Assembly (NCBI GenBank): GCA_937983105.1 | Contig: CALKAM010000061.1 | Span: 1-64,000 of the forward strand | Direction: 5' to 3' | From: Planifilum sp021793745 | GTDB lineage: Bacteria; Bacillota; Bacilli; Thermoactinomycetales; DSM-44946 | Length of the DNA stretch: 64,000 bases | Shown here: in pieces, positions 8,527 to 17,184 of the stretch | Position numbering within the stretch: position 1 is the stretch's first letter | How the letters are laid out: each line of letters starts with the position of its first letter | The notes under the pieces: model-generated | The model's database searches: none | What the model saw: the letters and a program-made list of their open reading frames with translations, nothing else | Told to the model about the DNA's origin: nothing | Made by a program: the position numbers and the translations under genes

Positions 8527-8869
8527 CAAAATTCCCCCTTGCTCCCGGGTTTGACGGCGCAAGCCTTCCAGGAGGGCGTTTTTTGCGGAAACCCCTTCCC
8601 GCTACGGGGAATTTGCCCGATAAAAACCCGGTCCCCGATAAAGCGCGGGCAGGATATTCCCGTTCCAAATGTTCTCTCCATGGCAGACAGGAAGGAGTTC
8701 TCCCAATCCGGCCTGCAGATGTTCAACGTCCGTCTTCAAGCGCGGTGTGAAGCCTATCTTCGAAATAACCGGTTCCGACTGGTCTGATTGTAGCACACCG
8801 CCTCCTTCCCCGCCTCGGACTGCAGTCTGTCATCTGCTACGGTAGGAGTCTGAAATTGAGCCACCATGC
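8527..8869. other. Gap without a recognisable gene
   Basis: This stretch lies between the TVP38-family gene and the tRNA-Ser terminator. Short open frames occur on both strands (for example 8539-8787 plus) but none has a ribosome site or recognisable product. I see no structured RNA here. Confidence 0.5.
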
Positions 8870-8899
8870 AAAAAAGTCGCCCAGCAATCGGGCGACTTC
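8870..8899 (-). terminator. Terminator downstream of tRNA-Ser
   Basis: Minus strand: AAGTCGCCC pairs with GGGCGACTT, followed by a run of T. A second hairpin (AAAGCCG with CGGCTTT) at about 8960-8986 lies nearer the tRNA. Confidence 0.8.
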
Positions 8900-8996
8900 C
8901 CTTTCGGTGACGGAATGCTTTAGTCGATTAAAGGTTTGCAATTCGTTTGCAATCACGCGAAAGCCGCCCCTTCGGGACGGCTTTTCATGCACGTTA

Positions 8997-9089
<93 letters not shown>

Positions 9090-9134
9090 ATATCCTGTGA
9101 AAGCATCCCCGAGTATTGCCCGGGACAATTCCAT

Positions 9135-9164
9135 ATTATAAAAGCAGAAATCACCACCCGTCAA
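9135..9164 (-). promoter_or_regulatory. tRNA-Ser (CGA) promoter
   Basis: On the minus strand TTGACG (9159-9164) and TATAAT (9135-9140) are 18 nt apart, about 45 nt before the tRNA. Confidence 0.7.
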
Positions 9165-9352
9165 GAGGGAAACGGAGGCAAATTCCTCGTCATGCCCGGA
9201 ATCACGGGGAAAACCGGGATCCGTTTTGGCTTCTAATGCTCCCCTGTCCCACCTTTGCCCATCTCGCTGAAAAAGTTTTTTAATTTGTGCTCTCCATATA
9301 AAGGTGCAATAACATGATGGGTCATCGCATTTGCAAAAAACCGCAACATCCC

Positions 9353-9720
9353 CTAATGGTGATGACGGAGCCATTTCAACCCCAGAGAAACGGGAGTGAA
9401 TAAACTGACTGGAAGGTGAGTGATCTGTTTTGGCTGACCCAGGACCTCAAAAGCCATATGAGCGATTTCTTCGTAGGTATAGATTTCTGAGCCCCCGACA
9501 TCAAGGGACATACGCGCTTCAACGTATTCGGCTGTGTAAGATCGCCGATGGCGATTTCATCCACATCCTCACCGACGGCAGGTGCCAGAAAATCACCGGG
9601 CCGGCTTAATCTGTCCGGATTCCTAACAAGGACCTTGACAAAATATCCTTGCCTTTTGAGTTCCTTCACAAGGTATCTTCCCAAATATCCCGTTGCACCA
9701 GCCACCAATACGCGCTTCAT
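9353..9720 (-). pseudogene. SDR/NAD(P)-binding epimerase remnant
   Basis: The N-terminal part reads MKRVLVAGATGYLGRYLVKE, a Rossmann NAD(P)-binding start, and stays in frame to about DLTQPNTLK. The sequence then continues in another frame as SLDVGGSEIYTYEEIAHM and ends RHHH-stop at 9353, clearly the C-terminal part of the same kind of protein. The complete family is close to 300 residues, so a large internal deletion with a frame change has joined the two ends. The ATG retains a ribosome site (AGGGG). It would not make a working enzyme. Confidence 0.8.
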
Positions 9721-9863
9721 TGAAGCACCCCTCAATTGGGCTTATTCCATCCCAAGCGCAACGCCAATGCCTTCGGGCCTTTTATCAGAGGCCATATTTA
9801 TTCAGCCGCATCCGGGGGATCTTACCGCCAACAATTCGTAGACGATGGCAGGGAACAGCGGCC

Positions 9864-10370
9864 TCACCCTCCCCCTCGGCGATGCCCTTCCCGCAGCCTC
9901 CTGAAAAAACCGGTGAGAAACGAGCCGCTCTCCTCGGCCAGCACTCCGCCAACCACCTCTGCCCGATGGTTGAAACGCCCATCCGTCAGCAGGTTCATCA
10001 GCGTCCCGGCGCACCCTCCCTTGGGGTCGGAGGCTCCGTAGACCACCCGTTCGATGCGGGACTGGAGGATGGCACCGGCACACATGGGACAGGGCTCCAG
10101 GGTAACATAGAGGCTGCAACCGATCAGCCGCCATCCCCCCAGATGCGCCGCCGCTTCCCGGATGGCGATCATCTCGGCATGGGCGGTGGGATCCCGGTCC
10201 GTCTCCCGCCGATTGTAACCTCTTCCCACGATTTCCCCGTTCCGGACGATCACCGCGCCGATGGGCACTTCACCGATGGCTGCGGCCTTTTGGGCCTCTT
10301 CCAGCGCTACCCGCATCCACCGTTCATCGACGGACAATCCCTGTTCCAATCCCTTCACCGCCCCGTTCAT
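9864..10370 (-). CDS. tadA: tRNA-specific adenosine deaminase TadA
   Basis: TadA converts A34 to inosine in tRNA-Arg(ACG). The 168-residue product has the zinc deaminase signature HAE (64-66) and PCPMC (93-97), then FGASDPKGG-like VVYGASDPKGGCAG and the family FNH motif. The start is not certain: the ATG used here has only a weak ribosome site; a GTG at 10400 overlapping the zur stop codon would add ten residues. The gene lies just downstream of zur and probably shares its transcript, instead of standing alone next to the SRP RNA as in B. subtilis. Confidence 0.93.
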   Translation of the reverse strand: MNGAVKGLEQGLSVDERWMRVALEEAQKAAAIGEVPIGAVIVRNGEIVGRGYNRRETDRDPTAHAEMIAIREAAAHLGGWRLIGCSLYVTLEPCPMCAGAILQSRIERVVYGASDPKGGCAGTLMNLLTDGRFNHRAEVVGGVLAEESGSFLTGFFRRLREGHRRGGG

Positions 10371-10396
10371 ACCCCATTCGTTTTTCCACGCGACGA

Positions 10397-10813
10397 TCAC
10401 TGTTTTCCACATTCGGCGCAGCGCCCGTAGATTTCAAACTTGTGCCCGGTGATCTCAAAGTCATCGGGTTGGCCCAGGATGGCATTCATCGGGCAGATGT
10501 GGATCGTCCGGGTCCGTCCGCACTCGGTGCAGATCAAGTGGTGGTGATGACGGTCTTCCTCGCACCGAAACCGGTAACGGCGTTCCCCTTCCCACTCCGT
10601 CCCCTCCAGGATGCCCAACTTCTCAAACAGGGATAAATTGCGATACACCGTGTCCAGGCTGAGTTCCGGATAATCCACCGACAGACAATCCTGAACCTCT
10701 TTGGCCGACAGGTATCGATCCTCCTCGGCAAACAGGCGGACGATCGATTCCCGTTTTCCCGTATATTTATACCCTCGGCTTTTCAACCGTTCCAGGGCTT
10801 CACCGTAATCCAC
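10397..10813 (-). CDS. zur: Zinc-responsive Fur-family repressor Zur
   Basis: Zur represses zinc uptake genes when zinc is sufficient. The 138-residue protein matches B. subtilis Zur closely: GYKYTGKRE near the N-terminus, DTVYRNLSLFEKLGILE in the winged helix, the His run HHHH (89-92), structural-zinc Cys pairs (C95/C98 and C132/C135) and HKFEIYG. The GTG at 10813 is chosen because GGAG lies 8 nt upstream and it gives the family N-terminus. The gene is the third of an apparent znuC-znuB-zur operon behind a promoter that overlaps a Zur-box-like palindrome, so it is probably autoregulated. Confidence 0.93.
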   Translation of the reverse strand: MDYGEALERLKSRGYKYTGKRESIVRLFAEEDRYLSAKEVQDCLSVDYPELSLDTVYRNLSLFEKLGILEGTEWEGERRYRFRCEEDRHHHHLICTECGRTRTIHICPMNAILGQPDDFEITGHKFEIYGRCAECGKQ

Positions 10814-10871
10814 CGATATCGCTCCAATCCTGCAAAACACTCCTTGAAAGGGAGCAACCCTTTCCTCCTAT

Positions 10872-11735
10872 TCAAACATCCGACCTCCGGGTTTTCAAGA
10901 TCCGGAGGCGGCGAATCCGCTTGGCCGCGAGAATCCCGACCAGGATCAGCACGGAAACGAGAACGATGGTTCCCCCCGATGACCAGTCCAGATAATAGGC
11001 GGCCGCCAACCCGCACAATACGGCCGTTTCGGAAAACAGCAAAGAATAAAGCAGGGTCTGCCGAAAGCTGCCGGCGATCTGCAGGGCGGCGGCGACGGGA
11101 AGGGTCATCAGGGCGGAGACCAGCAAAATGCCGACGACGCGGATCGACGCGGCGATGACGAGGGCCACGGCAAAGGAGAACAGGGTGTTGATCCATCGGT
11201 GGGGGATCCCCGAAACCACCGCGCTTTCCTCATCGAAGGACAGGGCAAAAAGCTCCTTGTGGAACAGGAAAATCACGGCCAACACCAGGGCCGCCACGAC
11301 GACGATCCACCCCAATTCACCTTCTCCGACGGCCAGGATGCTGCCGAAGAGATAACCGGCCACGTCGACGTTAAATCCGTCGGCGGCGCTGATCAGGACC
11401 ACGCCGAGGCCGACACCCCCGGAAAGCACCACCGGGATGGCCAATTCCTGGTATGTCCGGTATAGCCGGCGCAGCTGCTCCACAAACATCGCTCCTCCGA
11501 CGGAAAACATCGCCCCGACGTGGAGGGGGTTCAATGACTGGAGCCAGGGCACGTGCTTCTGCAGCAGCAGCCCGGCGGCCACCCCGGACAGCGTAACATG
11601 GGCCAGGGCATCGGCGATCAGGGAGAGGCGGCGCACCACCAGAAAGATCCCCACCAGCGGAGAGATCAAACCGATGATCAAGCCTGCCAAGACCGCCCGC
11701 CGCATGAAATCGTAGTGCAAAACCATTTCCCACAT
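10872..11735 (-). CDS. znuB: Zinc ABC transporter permease
   Basis: This 287-residue ABC-3 family permease has about eight or nine membrane segments. MWEMVLHYDFMRRAVLAG at the start and SLIADALAHVTLSGVAAG in the first third are characteristic of ZnuB/AdcB. It forms the membrane channel for the ATPase encoded just upstream. The ATG at 11735 is chosen by alignment with ZnuB N-termini; the open frame extends back to a TTG overlapping the ATPase stop. The metal is inferred from the adjoining zur gene. No substrate-binding protein gene (znuA/adcA) is next to it. Confidence 0.93.
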   Translation of the reverse strand: MWEMVLHYDFMRRAVLAGLIIGLISPLVGIFLVVRRLSLIADALAHVTLSGVAAGLLLQKHVPWLQSLNPLHVGAMFSVGGAMFVEQLRRLYRTYQELAIPVVLSGGVGLGVVLISAADGFNVDVAGYLFGSILAVGEGELGWIVVVAALVLAVIFLFHKELFALSFDEESAVVSGIPHRWINTLFSFAVALVIAASIRVVGILLVSALMTLPVAAALQIAGSFRQTLLYSLLFSETAVLCGLAAAYYLDWSSGGTIVLVSVLILVGILAAKRIRRLRILKTRRSDV

Positions 11736-11782
11736 CGCATTCGTGCCGAAACCGCACGGTCCCCCCTTTCCGGTATGGACCT

Positions 11783-12529
11783 TCAAACCCGGGCTTCCTC
11801 CCCCTCCTGGGAGGAAAGAAACAGAAACTCCTCCTGCCGGCCGGCAAATTCCCGGGAATCCCCACAGAAGCGGATCCGACGGTTCAGGAAGGCGATCCGG
11901 TCCGCCACGGCGGTCACCGCGCCGATATCGTGGGTGATCAGAAGGATCGTCAGCCGTTCCTCCCGGTGTAGGCGTTGGAGCAGCCGATAGAAACGCTCCA
12001 CCGACCCGGCATCCACTCCCACCGTCGGTTCGTCCAGGATCAACAGCTCGGGACGGCTCACCAGCGCTCGGGCGATAAAGGTGCGCTGTTGCTGTCCGCC
12101 GGACAATCTGCCGATGTTGGCGCCGGCGATCTCCGAAAGTTCCAGCCGCTCCAGGGTATCCCGAATCAGCGTCCGCTCCTTTGCTCCGATCCGGCGGAAA
12201 AGGCCGAGCTTGCCGGTGAGACCGCTGGCCACCACTTCATACACCGTCGCCGGAAATCCCAGGTTGAAACTGTTGGCCTTCTGGGACACATACCCGATCC
12301 GGTGCCACCCTCGAAACTTTTCCACCGGCTCACCGAACAGATAAACGCCTCCGGTATCCGGGGATAACCGGCCCAGGGCCAACCGGACGAGGGTCGATTT
12401 TCCCGATCCGTTCGGTCCGATCAAACCGAGAAACTCCCCGGCCGCCACCTCCAGATCGATCCCTTCCAAAACGGGATGTTGGACGTAGGAAAAGGTGACT
12501 CCGGACAGGCGAAGGACCGCTTCACCCAT
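11783..12529 (-). CDS. znuC: Zinc ABC transporter ATP-binding protein
   Basis: This 248-residue ATPase has Walker A GPNGSGKST (38-46), Q-loop VSQK, signature LSGGQQQR, Walker B LLILDEPTVGVD and the switch His in LLITHD. The pattern GLTGKLGLFRRIGAKER between Q-loop and signature is typical of metal transporters of the ZnuC/MntB type. The ATG has GAAGGG about 7 nt upstream. It is the first gene of the znuC-znuB-zur block and lies about 115 nt from the promoter with the Zur box. Confidence 0.93.
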   Translation of the reverse strand: MGEAVLRLSGVTFSYVQHPVLEGIDLEVAAGEFLGLIGPNGSGKSTLVRLALGRLSPDTGGVYLFGEPVEKFRGWHRIGYVSQKANSFNLGFPATVYEVVASGLTGKLGLFRRIGAKERTLIRDTLERLELSEIAGANIGRLSGGQQQRTFIARALVSRPELLILDEPTVGVDAGSVERFYRLLQRLHREERLTILLITHDIGAVTAVADRIAFLNRRIRFCGDSREFAGRQEEFLFLSSQEGEEARV

Positions 12530-12648
12530 GGCACAACCCTTCTTCCTTTCCAAGCCTCTTGTACAAAAAGCGGATCGGATCCGATTCATGATCAAAACCT
12601 CTATATCCATCCGCCATCGAAAGCGCCGACCTTGCAATGACATGGACC

Positions 12649-12695
12649 ATTATATCTCAAGAAACGCGGGTTGTAAATCGGAATGGTTCCGTTTT
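12649..12695 (-). promoter_or_regulatory. znuC-znuB-zur promoter with Zur-box-like operator
   Basis: On the minus strand TTACAA (12671-12676) and TATAAT (12649-12654) are 16 nt apart. The palindrome at 12675-12695, with plus-strand arms AAATCGGAAT and GTTCCGTTTT around one base (8 of 10 arm positions pair), overlaps the -35. It resembles the B. subtilis Zur box, whose arms are AAATCGTAAT and its complement. Confidence 0.62.
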
Positions 12696-12719
12696 ATATC
12701 CGCGGCTTCCCGCCAAAAA

Positions 12720-12757
12720 CCAAAAATCGAGCCTCTCCCGGGGGGGGAGAGGCTCGA
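12720..12757 (-). terminator. Terminator downstream of tRNA-Arg
   Basis: Minus strand: CGAGCCTCTC pairs with GAGAGGCTCG around a C-rich loop and is followed by ATTTTTGG. Confidence 0.85.
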
Positions 12758-12765
12758 CCCTTTGA

Positions 12766-12842
12766 TGGTGCGCCCGAGAGGACTCGAACCCCCGACACGC
12801 GGTTTAGGAAACCGCTGCTCTATCCTGCTGAGCTACGGGCGC
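12766..12842 (-). tRNA. tRNA-Arg (anticodon CCT)
   Basis: The 77-nt cloverleaf has acceptor GCGCCCG pairing with CGGGCGC, encoded CCA, D arm GCTCAGC...GAGC and T arm GGGGTTCGAGTCC. The anticodon loop TTCCTAA gives CCU, reading AGG. Confidence 0.96.
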
Positions 12843-12880
12843 GCATGCTTCGGACGCGTTGCCGCGTCTCTATATTTTAC

Positions 12881-12909
12881 ACTATACCGCCTTTCGATGT
12901 ACACGTCAA
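12881..12909 (-). promoter_or_regulatory. tRNA-Arg promoter
   Basis: On the minus strand TTGACG (12904-12909) and TATAGT (12881-12886) are 17 nt apart, directly before the tRNA. Confidence 0.7.
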
Positions 12910-12956
12910 TTGCTGGCAGGAGATTCGGGTGCGAACACCGCTCCTCCATCCCTTTC

Positions 12957-13190
12957 TCAACTCATGATTCGGCCAAGCGCTCCTCCTGCCCAAGCGCCGA
13001 TCAAACCCGCCACCACACTGCCCGTCGCATAGAGAAGGGCGAATGGGATCTGATTCTGTTCGATCAGGCGGAGGATTTCCACCACGGGAAAAGCGGCCGT
13101 ACCAAAGGTTCCCGATAACCAGGAACCGATGAGAAACCGTGCGATTGCACCGCAAAATCCCCCGATGCCGATCCATAAAATCGATTTCAC
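12957..13190 (-). pseudogene. crcB: CrcB/Fluc fluoride channel with internal deletion
   Basis: The 77-residue frame begins VKSILWIGIGGFCGAIARFL, the usual CrcB N-terminus, and ends ALLYATGSVVAGLIGAWAGG, the usual fourth membrane segment. Between them TAAFP joins directly to VVEILRLIEQ. In intact CrcB (about 120-130 residues) this gap holds the second segment with the conserved Asn and the GGFTTFSTF motif that lines the fluoride pore. About 45 residues have gone in frame. The start (GTG after GAGAGGA) and the rest of the frame are intact, so a small membrane protein could still be made, but not a fluoride channel. Confidence 0.75.
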
Positions 13191-13302
13191 AGCTTCCTCT
13201 CCCTTCAAATTCCCCCGGCGCATCCCGATGGATCCCACATGATCCTGCCCACGTACTCTTCTGCATTCCATTAGAATTCATTAATCATACGCATTTTCCT
13301 CC

Positions 13303-13328
13303 ACAAATAAGCCTCTCCGGAGAGAGGC
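13303..13328 (-). terminator. Possible terminator of asnB
   Basis: Minus strand: GCCTCTC pairs with GAGAGGC, followed by TTATTT. The T run is short. Confidence 0.55.
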
Positions 13329-13382
13329 GGCAACGGAGGTTCCTTTTCCGTTGATTTCCCCGGTCGGAACTTCCCCATATCA

Positions 13383-15230
13383 TCAACGAATCACCACACC
13401 GTACTCCCGCATCCAGGCATCCAGTTGAATGAAATAGGCAAACAGCTGGGGAACGTTCATCAACTGGCCGAACCAGGGGATGTGCTGCTCTTGAAGATCT
13501 TTGCGGCCGGCAAAGCGGCGCACCTCCTCGACATGGAGGAGATCCCGGAGGGGAGAGGCGGGGTCGTCGATCCGGCGCAACGCTTCCCGGCGCACCGCTT
13601 CCAAATAGGCGGGGTTGTGGGTCTTCGGAAAGGGGCTTTTGCGCCGCATCCGCACCTCCTCCGGAAGCAAGCCCGACACGGCCCGCCGCAGCAATCCCTT
13701 TTCCCGGCCATCGCAGCGCTTCATCGACCAGGGGACGTTCCACACATACTCCAACAGCCGATGGTCGCAAAAGGGCACCCGCACCTCCAAACCGAAGGCC
13801 ATGCTCATCCGGTCGCTCCGGTCCAACAGTACCGGCATCCAACGGGTGAGGCAGAGATAAAACAGTTCGCGCATCCGCCCTTCCTCCGGGGTCTCACCCG
13901 GCAGGCCCGGAACTTCCTGAAGGGCTTCCCGATAACGGTCCGCCACGTATTCCTCCGCCCGAATCCGGGAGACCACCTCCGGCGAGAAAAAGCGGAGCCG
14001 CTGTGGGACCAGTCGGGACCAGGGGAAGGTGTCCGCCCGGATCAACTCTTCCCGGTGAAACCACGGATAACCGCCGAAGACCTCATCGGCGCACTCGCCG
14101 GAAAGGATCACCGTCACCTCCTTTTTGAGCTCCCGGCTGAACAGGTACAGGGAAGCATCCACATCGGTCATTCCCGGAAGATCCCGGGCCCGCATCGCAG
14201 GCATCAGGGCGGAGGCCAGCTCCTCCGTGTCGATGATGACCGTTTGATGGACGGAACCGAGATGCTCCGCCATCCGGCGCACCCAGGGGGCGTCGGAATG
14301 GGGTTGAAATTCGTTGGGGCGGAAGTGCTTTTCATTCCCGACGTAATCGACGGAGAAGGTGCGGAGCGGCCCTTTCCCCTCCTCCCGAAGCACCTTCGCC
14401 ACGACTGCGGAAATGGCGCTGGAATCCAATCCGCCCGAGAGCATCGTTCCCAGCGACACATCGGACGCCAATTGGCGGCGCACCGCATCCTGAAACAAAT
14501 CCCGCACCCGCTCCACCGTGGTATCCAAATCATCCGGGTGGGGGTGGCTGGCCAGCTGCCAATAGGACTTCACCTGGAGCCCGTTTCGGTCAAAGCGCAG
14601 CCAGGATCCCGGACGAAGCTCCTCCACTCCGCGGAAAACGCCATGTCCCGGTGTCCGGCCCGGCCCCATCACCAACACTTCAGCGAGGCCCTCCTCATCC
14701 ACCTCCGGACGAACCGCCGGATGGGCCAACAGCGCCTTCAATTCGGAGCCGAAAAGGAGACCCTCTCCCCTGCGGGCAAAAAACAGGGGCTTCACCCCGA
14801 CCCGATCCCGGGCCGCGAACAGGGAGGCGGAGGTATCATCCCAGATGGCGAAGGCGAAAACCCCGTTGAAATGCCTGAGACATTCCGCTCCCCATTCTGC
14901 ATAGGCGGCCAATATCAACTCCGTGTCGGAACGGGAGGTCAGCACGTGTCCCCGCGTTTCCAATTCCCTGCGCAGTTCCGGTATGTTGAACAGTTTGCCG
15001 TCATAGGTGATTACGTAGGTTCGGCCGCCGTAACGGCGGACCATCGGCTGCGCTCCCCCTTCCGGATCGGTGACGACCAGCCGGCGATGGATCAGCGCGG
15101 CATGGGTCGACAGCCAAATGCCCTCATCGTCCGGCCCCCGACAGGCCAGGGCCCGATTCATGCGATGAAGAATGGAGCGCTCCCGGCTCACCGGTTGTTC
15201 CCGGTCAATCCAGCCCGCAATTCCGCACAT
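13383..15230 (-). CDS. asnB: Asparagine synthase (glutamine-hydrolysing)
   Basis: The enzyme makes asparagine from aspartate, glutamine and ATP. The 615-residue protein begins MCGIAGW, leaving Cys2 as the glutaminase nucleophile, and has an N-terminal amidotransferase domain (to about 220; RGPDDEG, SDTELILAAY) and a synthetase domain with the P-loop MLSGGLDSSAI and SGECADEVFGGYPWFHREE. The ATG has AAGGGGAGG 8 nt upstream. The length is like B. subtilis AsnO/AsnB. It stands alone on the minus strand and is not part of the conserved origin gene set. Confidence 0.94.
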   Translation of the reverse strand: MCGIAGWIDREQPVSRERSILHRMNRALACRGPDDEGIWLSTHAALIHRRLVVTDPEGGAQPMVRRYGGRTYVITYDGKLFNIPELRRELETRGHVLTSRSDTELILAAYAEWGAECLRHFNGVFAFAIWDDTSASLFAARDRVGVKPLFFARRGEGLLFGSELKALLAHPAVRPEVDEEGLAEVLVMGPGRTPGHGVFRGVEELRPGSWLRFDRNGLQVKSYWQLASHPHPDDLDTTVERVRDLFQDAVRRQLASDVSLGTMLSGGLDSSAISAVVAKVLREEGKGPLRTFSVDYVGNEKHFRPNEFQPHSDAPWVRRMAEHLGSVHQTVIIDTEELASALMPAMRARDLPGMTDVDASLYLFSRELKKEVTVILSGECADEVFGGYPWFHREELIRADTFPWSRLVPQRLRFFSPEVVSRIRAEEYVADRYREALQEVPGLPGETPEEGRMRELFYLCLTRWMPVLLDRSDRMSMAFGLEVRVPFCDHRLLEYVWNVPWSMKRCDGREKGLLRRAVSGLLPEEVRMRRKSPFPKTHNPAYLEAVRREALRRIDDPASPLRDLLHVEEVRRFAGRKDLQEQHIPWFGQLMNVPQLFAYFIQLDAWMREYGVVIR

Positions 15231-15492
15231 GGACACAACCTCCCCTTGGCCGAATCCTTGTTTCCGCACAACCCGTTCCCTTCTGGGCCCGTGCCTTTAT
15301 ATCCTATGATCCGGATGGAATATTGTTCCTTCTTTCGGAGAACTGACGATTCCATCCTCGTCGGCCGCATCCAGCGATGCGTTTCACGGCAAAAAGGGAC
15401 GACGGCTCCCCCGTTATGTGTCGCAGAAGCAGGGGAAAATCAACTAGCGAGAAGAAGAAAAGTCACATCGGGAACGCAGGGGGGGAATCGCC

Positions 15493-15993
15493 TTGAGAAG
15501 CGAAAAGGAAATGATGAACCTGATTTTGGGAGTGGCTCAACGGGATGAACGGATCCGGGCGATCGTGACGGGTTCAAGGGCCAATCCCATGCTCCCAAGG
15601 ATATGTTTCAGGATTATGATGTGGTTTTCGTGGTGGAAGAAACCGCCTCCTTCATCAGGGAGAAAAACTGGATTCGCGTATTTGGAGATTTGCTCATGCT
15701 GCAGGAGCCCGACAAAAATGACCGTCTGGATGTCAATGGGGATTTTGACCGGTCCTACACCTATTTAATGCTCTTTGCGGACGGAAATCGGCTGGATCTT
15801 CGCCTTCAAACGAAAGAAGCGATGCGGGAGGAATACGGAAAGGACAAGCTGGCCGTCCCGCTGATGGATAAAGACGGTTTTCTCCCGTCCGTCCCCCTCC
15901 GACAGAGCACCACTTCCTGAGATGCTGCAACAATTTTTGGTGGTGTCTGCAAAACGTCGCGAAGGGGATTTGGCGCGATGAATTGCCTTTTGG
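15493..15993 (+). pseudogene. Aminoglycoside 6-adenylyltransferase (AadK/AadE) remnant
   Basis: The frame from 15493 reads MRSEKEMMNLILGVAQRDER and IVTGSRANP, the N-terminus and nucleotidyltransferase motif of AadK-type enzymes. Near 15590 the homology jumps to another frame (PKDMFQDYDVVFVVEE, with the catalytic Asp pair in QDYD). That frame runs through IRVFGDLLMLQEPD and MDKDGFLPSVP to a stop at 15920; a further frame then gives CCNNFWWCLQNVAKGIWRDE, the next block of the family, before homology ends near 15993. Two frame breaks and loss of the last third make it non-functional as an intact enzyme. Confidence 0.82.
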
Positions 15994-16601
15994 CCAAAAA
16001 ACCTTTGAACCTGACTCATCTCGAAGCGGCAACCATTCCTTTAGTTGGTTTGACCGCTTGGCAAAGTTTGGTGGAATGCGCAAAAATTCAACCGGGTGAT
16101 CGTGTTTTAATCCACGCGGGAGCTGGAGGAGTGGGAAGTTTTGCAATCCAATTGGCCAAACATCTGGGGGCCTATGTGATCGCCACCGCCAGCGGAAAAA
16201 ATAAATGGTTCTTGAGAGAATTGGGCGCAGACGAAGTCATTGACTATCGGCATCGCGCCTTCGAAAAGGAGTTGTCCGGATTAGACCTGGTTTTCGACAC
16301 GATTGGCGGTACGACATTGGAAAGGAGCTACCGCGTCTTGAAACCAGGTGGAAAAATTGTCTCCATCATCGGATTCCCGGATGCAAAGTTGGCTGAAAAA
16401 TACCAAGTATGCGTCGAGCATGTGGAAGTGCAGCCGGATGGAAAACAGTTGGCGGAAATTGCCGCATTGTTGGAGAAAGGAATCATCAAACCCGTTGTGA
16501 CTCAGGTTTTTTCTCTGGATGAGATCGTCAAAGCCCATGAAGCAAGTGAAACCGGACATGTCCGCGGGAAAATCGGGATTCACATTCTTTCCACAGAATG
16601 A
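15985..16601 (+). pseudogene. Zinc-type alcohol dehydrogenase / quinone oxidoreductase, 5'-truncated
   Basis: The frame from about 15985 to 16601 reads LLAKKPLNLTHLEAATIPL, then GDRVLIHAGAGGVGSFAIQL (NADP-binding glycine motif) and SGLDLVFDTIGG, continuing to a normal MDR-family C-terminus ending RGKIGIHIL. About 110 residues of the N-terminal GroES-like domain are missing. It begins exactly where the AadK remnant ends, so a deletion has joined two unrelated genes. An ATG at 15978 follows AGGGG by chance, so a fragment could be translated. No function is claimed. Confidence 0.8.
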
Positions 16602-16695
16602 TGTAATTGCCATGTTCACCGGATCACGTCGCCAATGGCTGATTCTGATCAAAGCCGCCATGACCCTTTCTCTTCGGAAGGAGCTGGTCAGTCGG

Positions 16696-16722
16696 CAAAA
16701 GGCCGGGATCATCCCCGGCCTT
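16696..16722 (-). terminator. Terminator downstream of hit
   Basis: Minus strand: AAGGCCGGGG/ATCCCGGCCTT hairpin followed by TTTTGCC, about 100 nt after the end of the HIT gene. Confidence 0.6.
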
Positions 16723-16821
16723 GTACAAACTTGCAAAATGGCATCCATAGACGCTTTTTTGTTTGACCTGTCGGGAAACGGGAAGCTGCTCATCAGTTGC
16801 TGCCCATTAAGGGATACCGGT

Positions 16822-17184
16822 TCAATGCTCTTTCAGCCATTTTCTCAACCGGCCCACCAATTCCTCGATTTCCCGGAGTCCTCCCTGCGGTGCTTCCGGC
16901 CACTCGTTGACCCGCACTCCCCAGTATTCCCTGGGCGTGCCCGGATATCGCGGCACCACGTGGATGTGCAAATGGGGGATGTGGTACCCAAGCACAAAGG
17001 AGTGGACGTGTTCCGCCCCCTCGGAGGCCTTCAGGGAGGCGGCCAGGCGGTTGATCGACAGCCCCACCTCCGCATCGGTGAGATCCCCCCAACCGGGGAG
17101 ATGCCGCTTCGTCTCGATCATCAGATGACCCGAGTAGACCTTCTCCTTTCCCAAAAAAGGCGCTTGAAAGATGTACGTGTTCAT
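16822..17184 (-). CDS. hit: HIT-family nucleotide hydrolase
   Basis: This 120-residue protein carries the histidine triad PHLHIHVVPRY (H-x-H-x-H) that cleaves nucleotide phosphoanhydride or phosphoramidate bonds. MIETKRHLPGWGDLTDAE in the first half is also typical. The N-terminus is short for the family. Upstream, the same frame reads ILPWGLSPSGK before a TGA but has no ATG/GTG/TTG, so the ATG at 17184 (GGGAAG directly adjacent) is used; either the protein is short or a rarer start codon is used. It lies in a stretch rich in broken genes, but its frame is intact. Confidence 0.8.
   Translation of the reverse strand: MNTYIFQAPFLGKEKVYSGHLMIETKRHLPGWGDLTDAEVGLSINRLAASLKASEGAEHVHSFVLGYHIPHLHIHVVPRYPGTPREYWGVRVNEWPEAPQGGLREIEELVGRLRKWLKEH

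Noticed and set aside
8539..8787. 82-codon plus-strand frame in the gap before tRNA-Ser
   Set aside because: No ribosome site, no homology I recognise, and odd composition.
11846..11859. AATTCCCGGGAATC inside znuC as a second Noc-binding site
   Set aside because: The arms lack the full ATTTCCC/GGGAAAT match.
13425..15548. 707-codon plus-strand open frame opposite asnB
   Set aside because: Its translation has His/Pro/Arg-rich antisense composition with no family pattern, and asnB on the other strand is clearly real.
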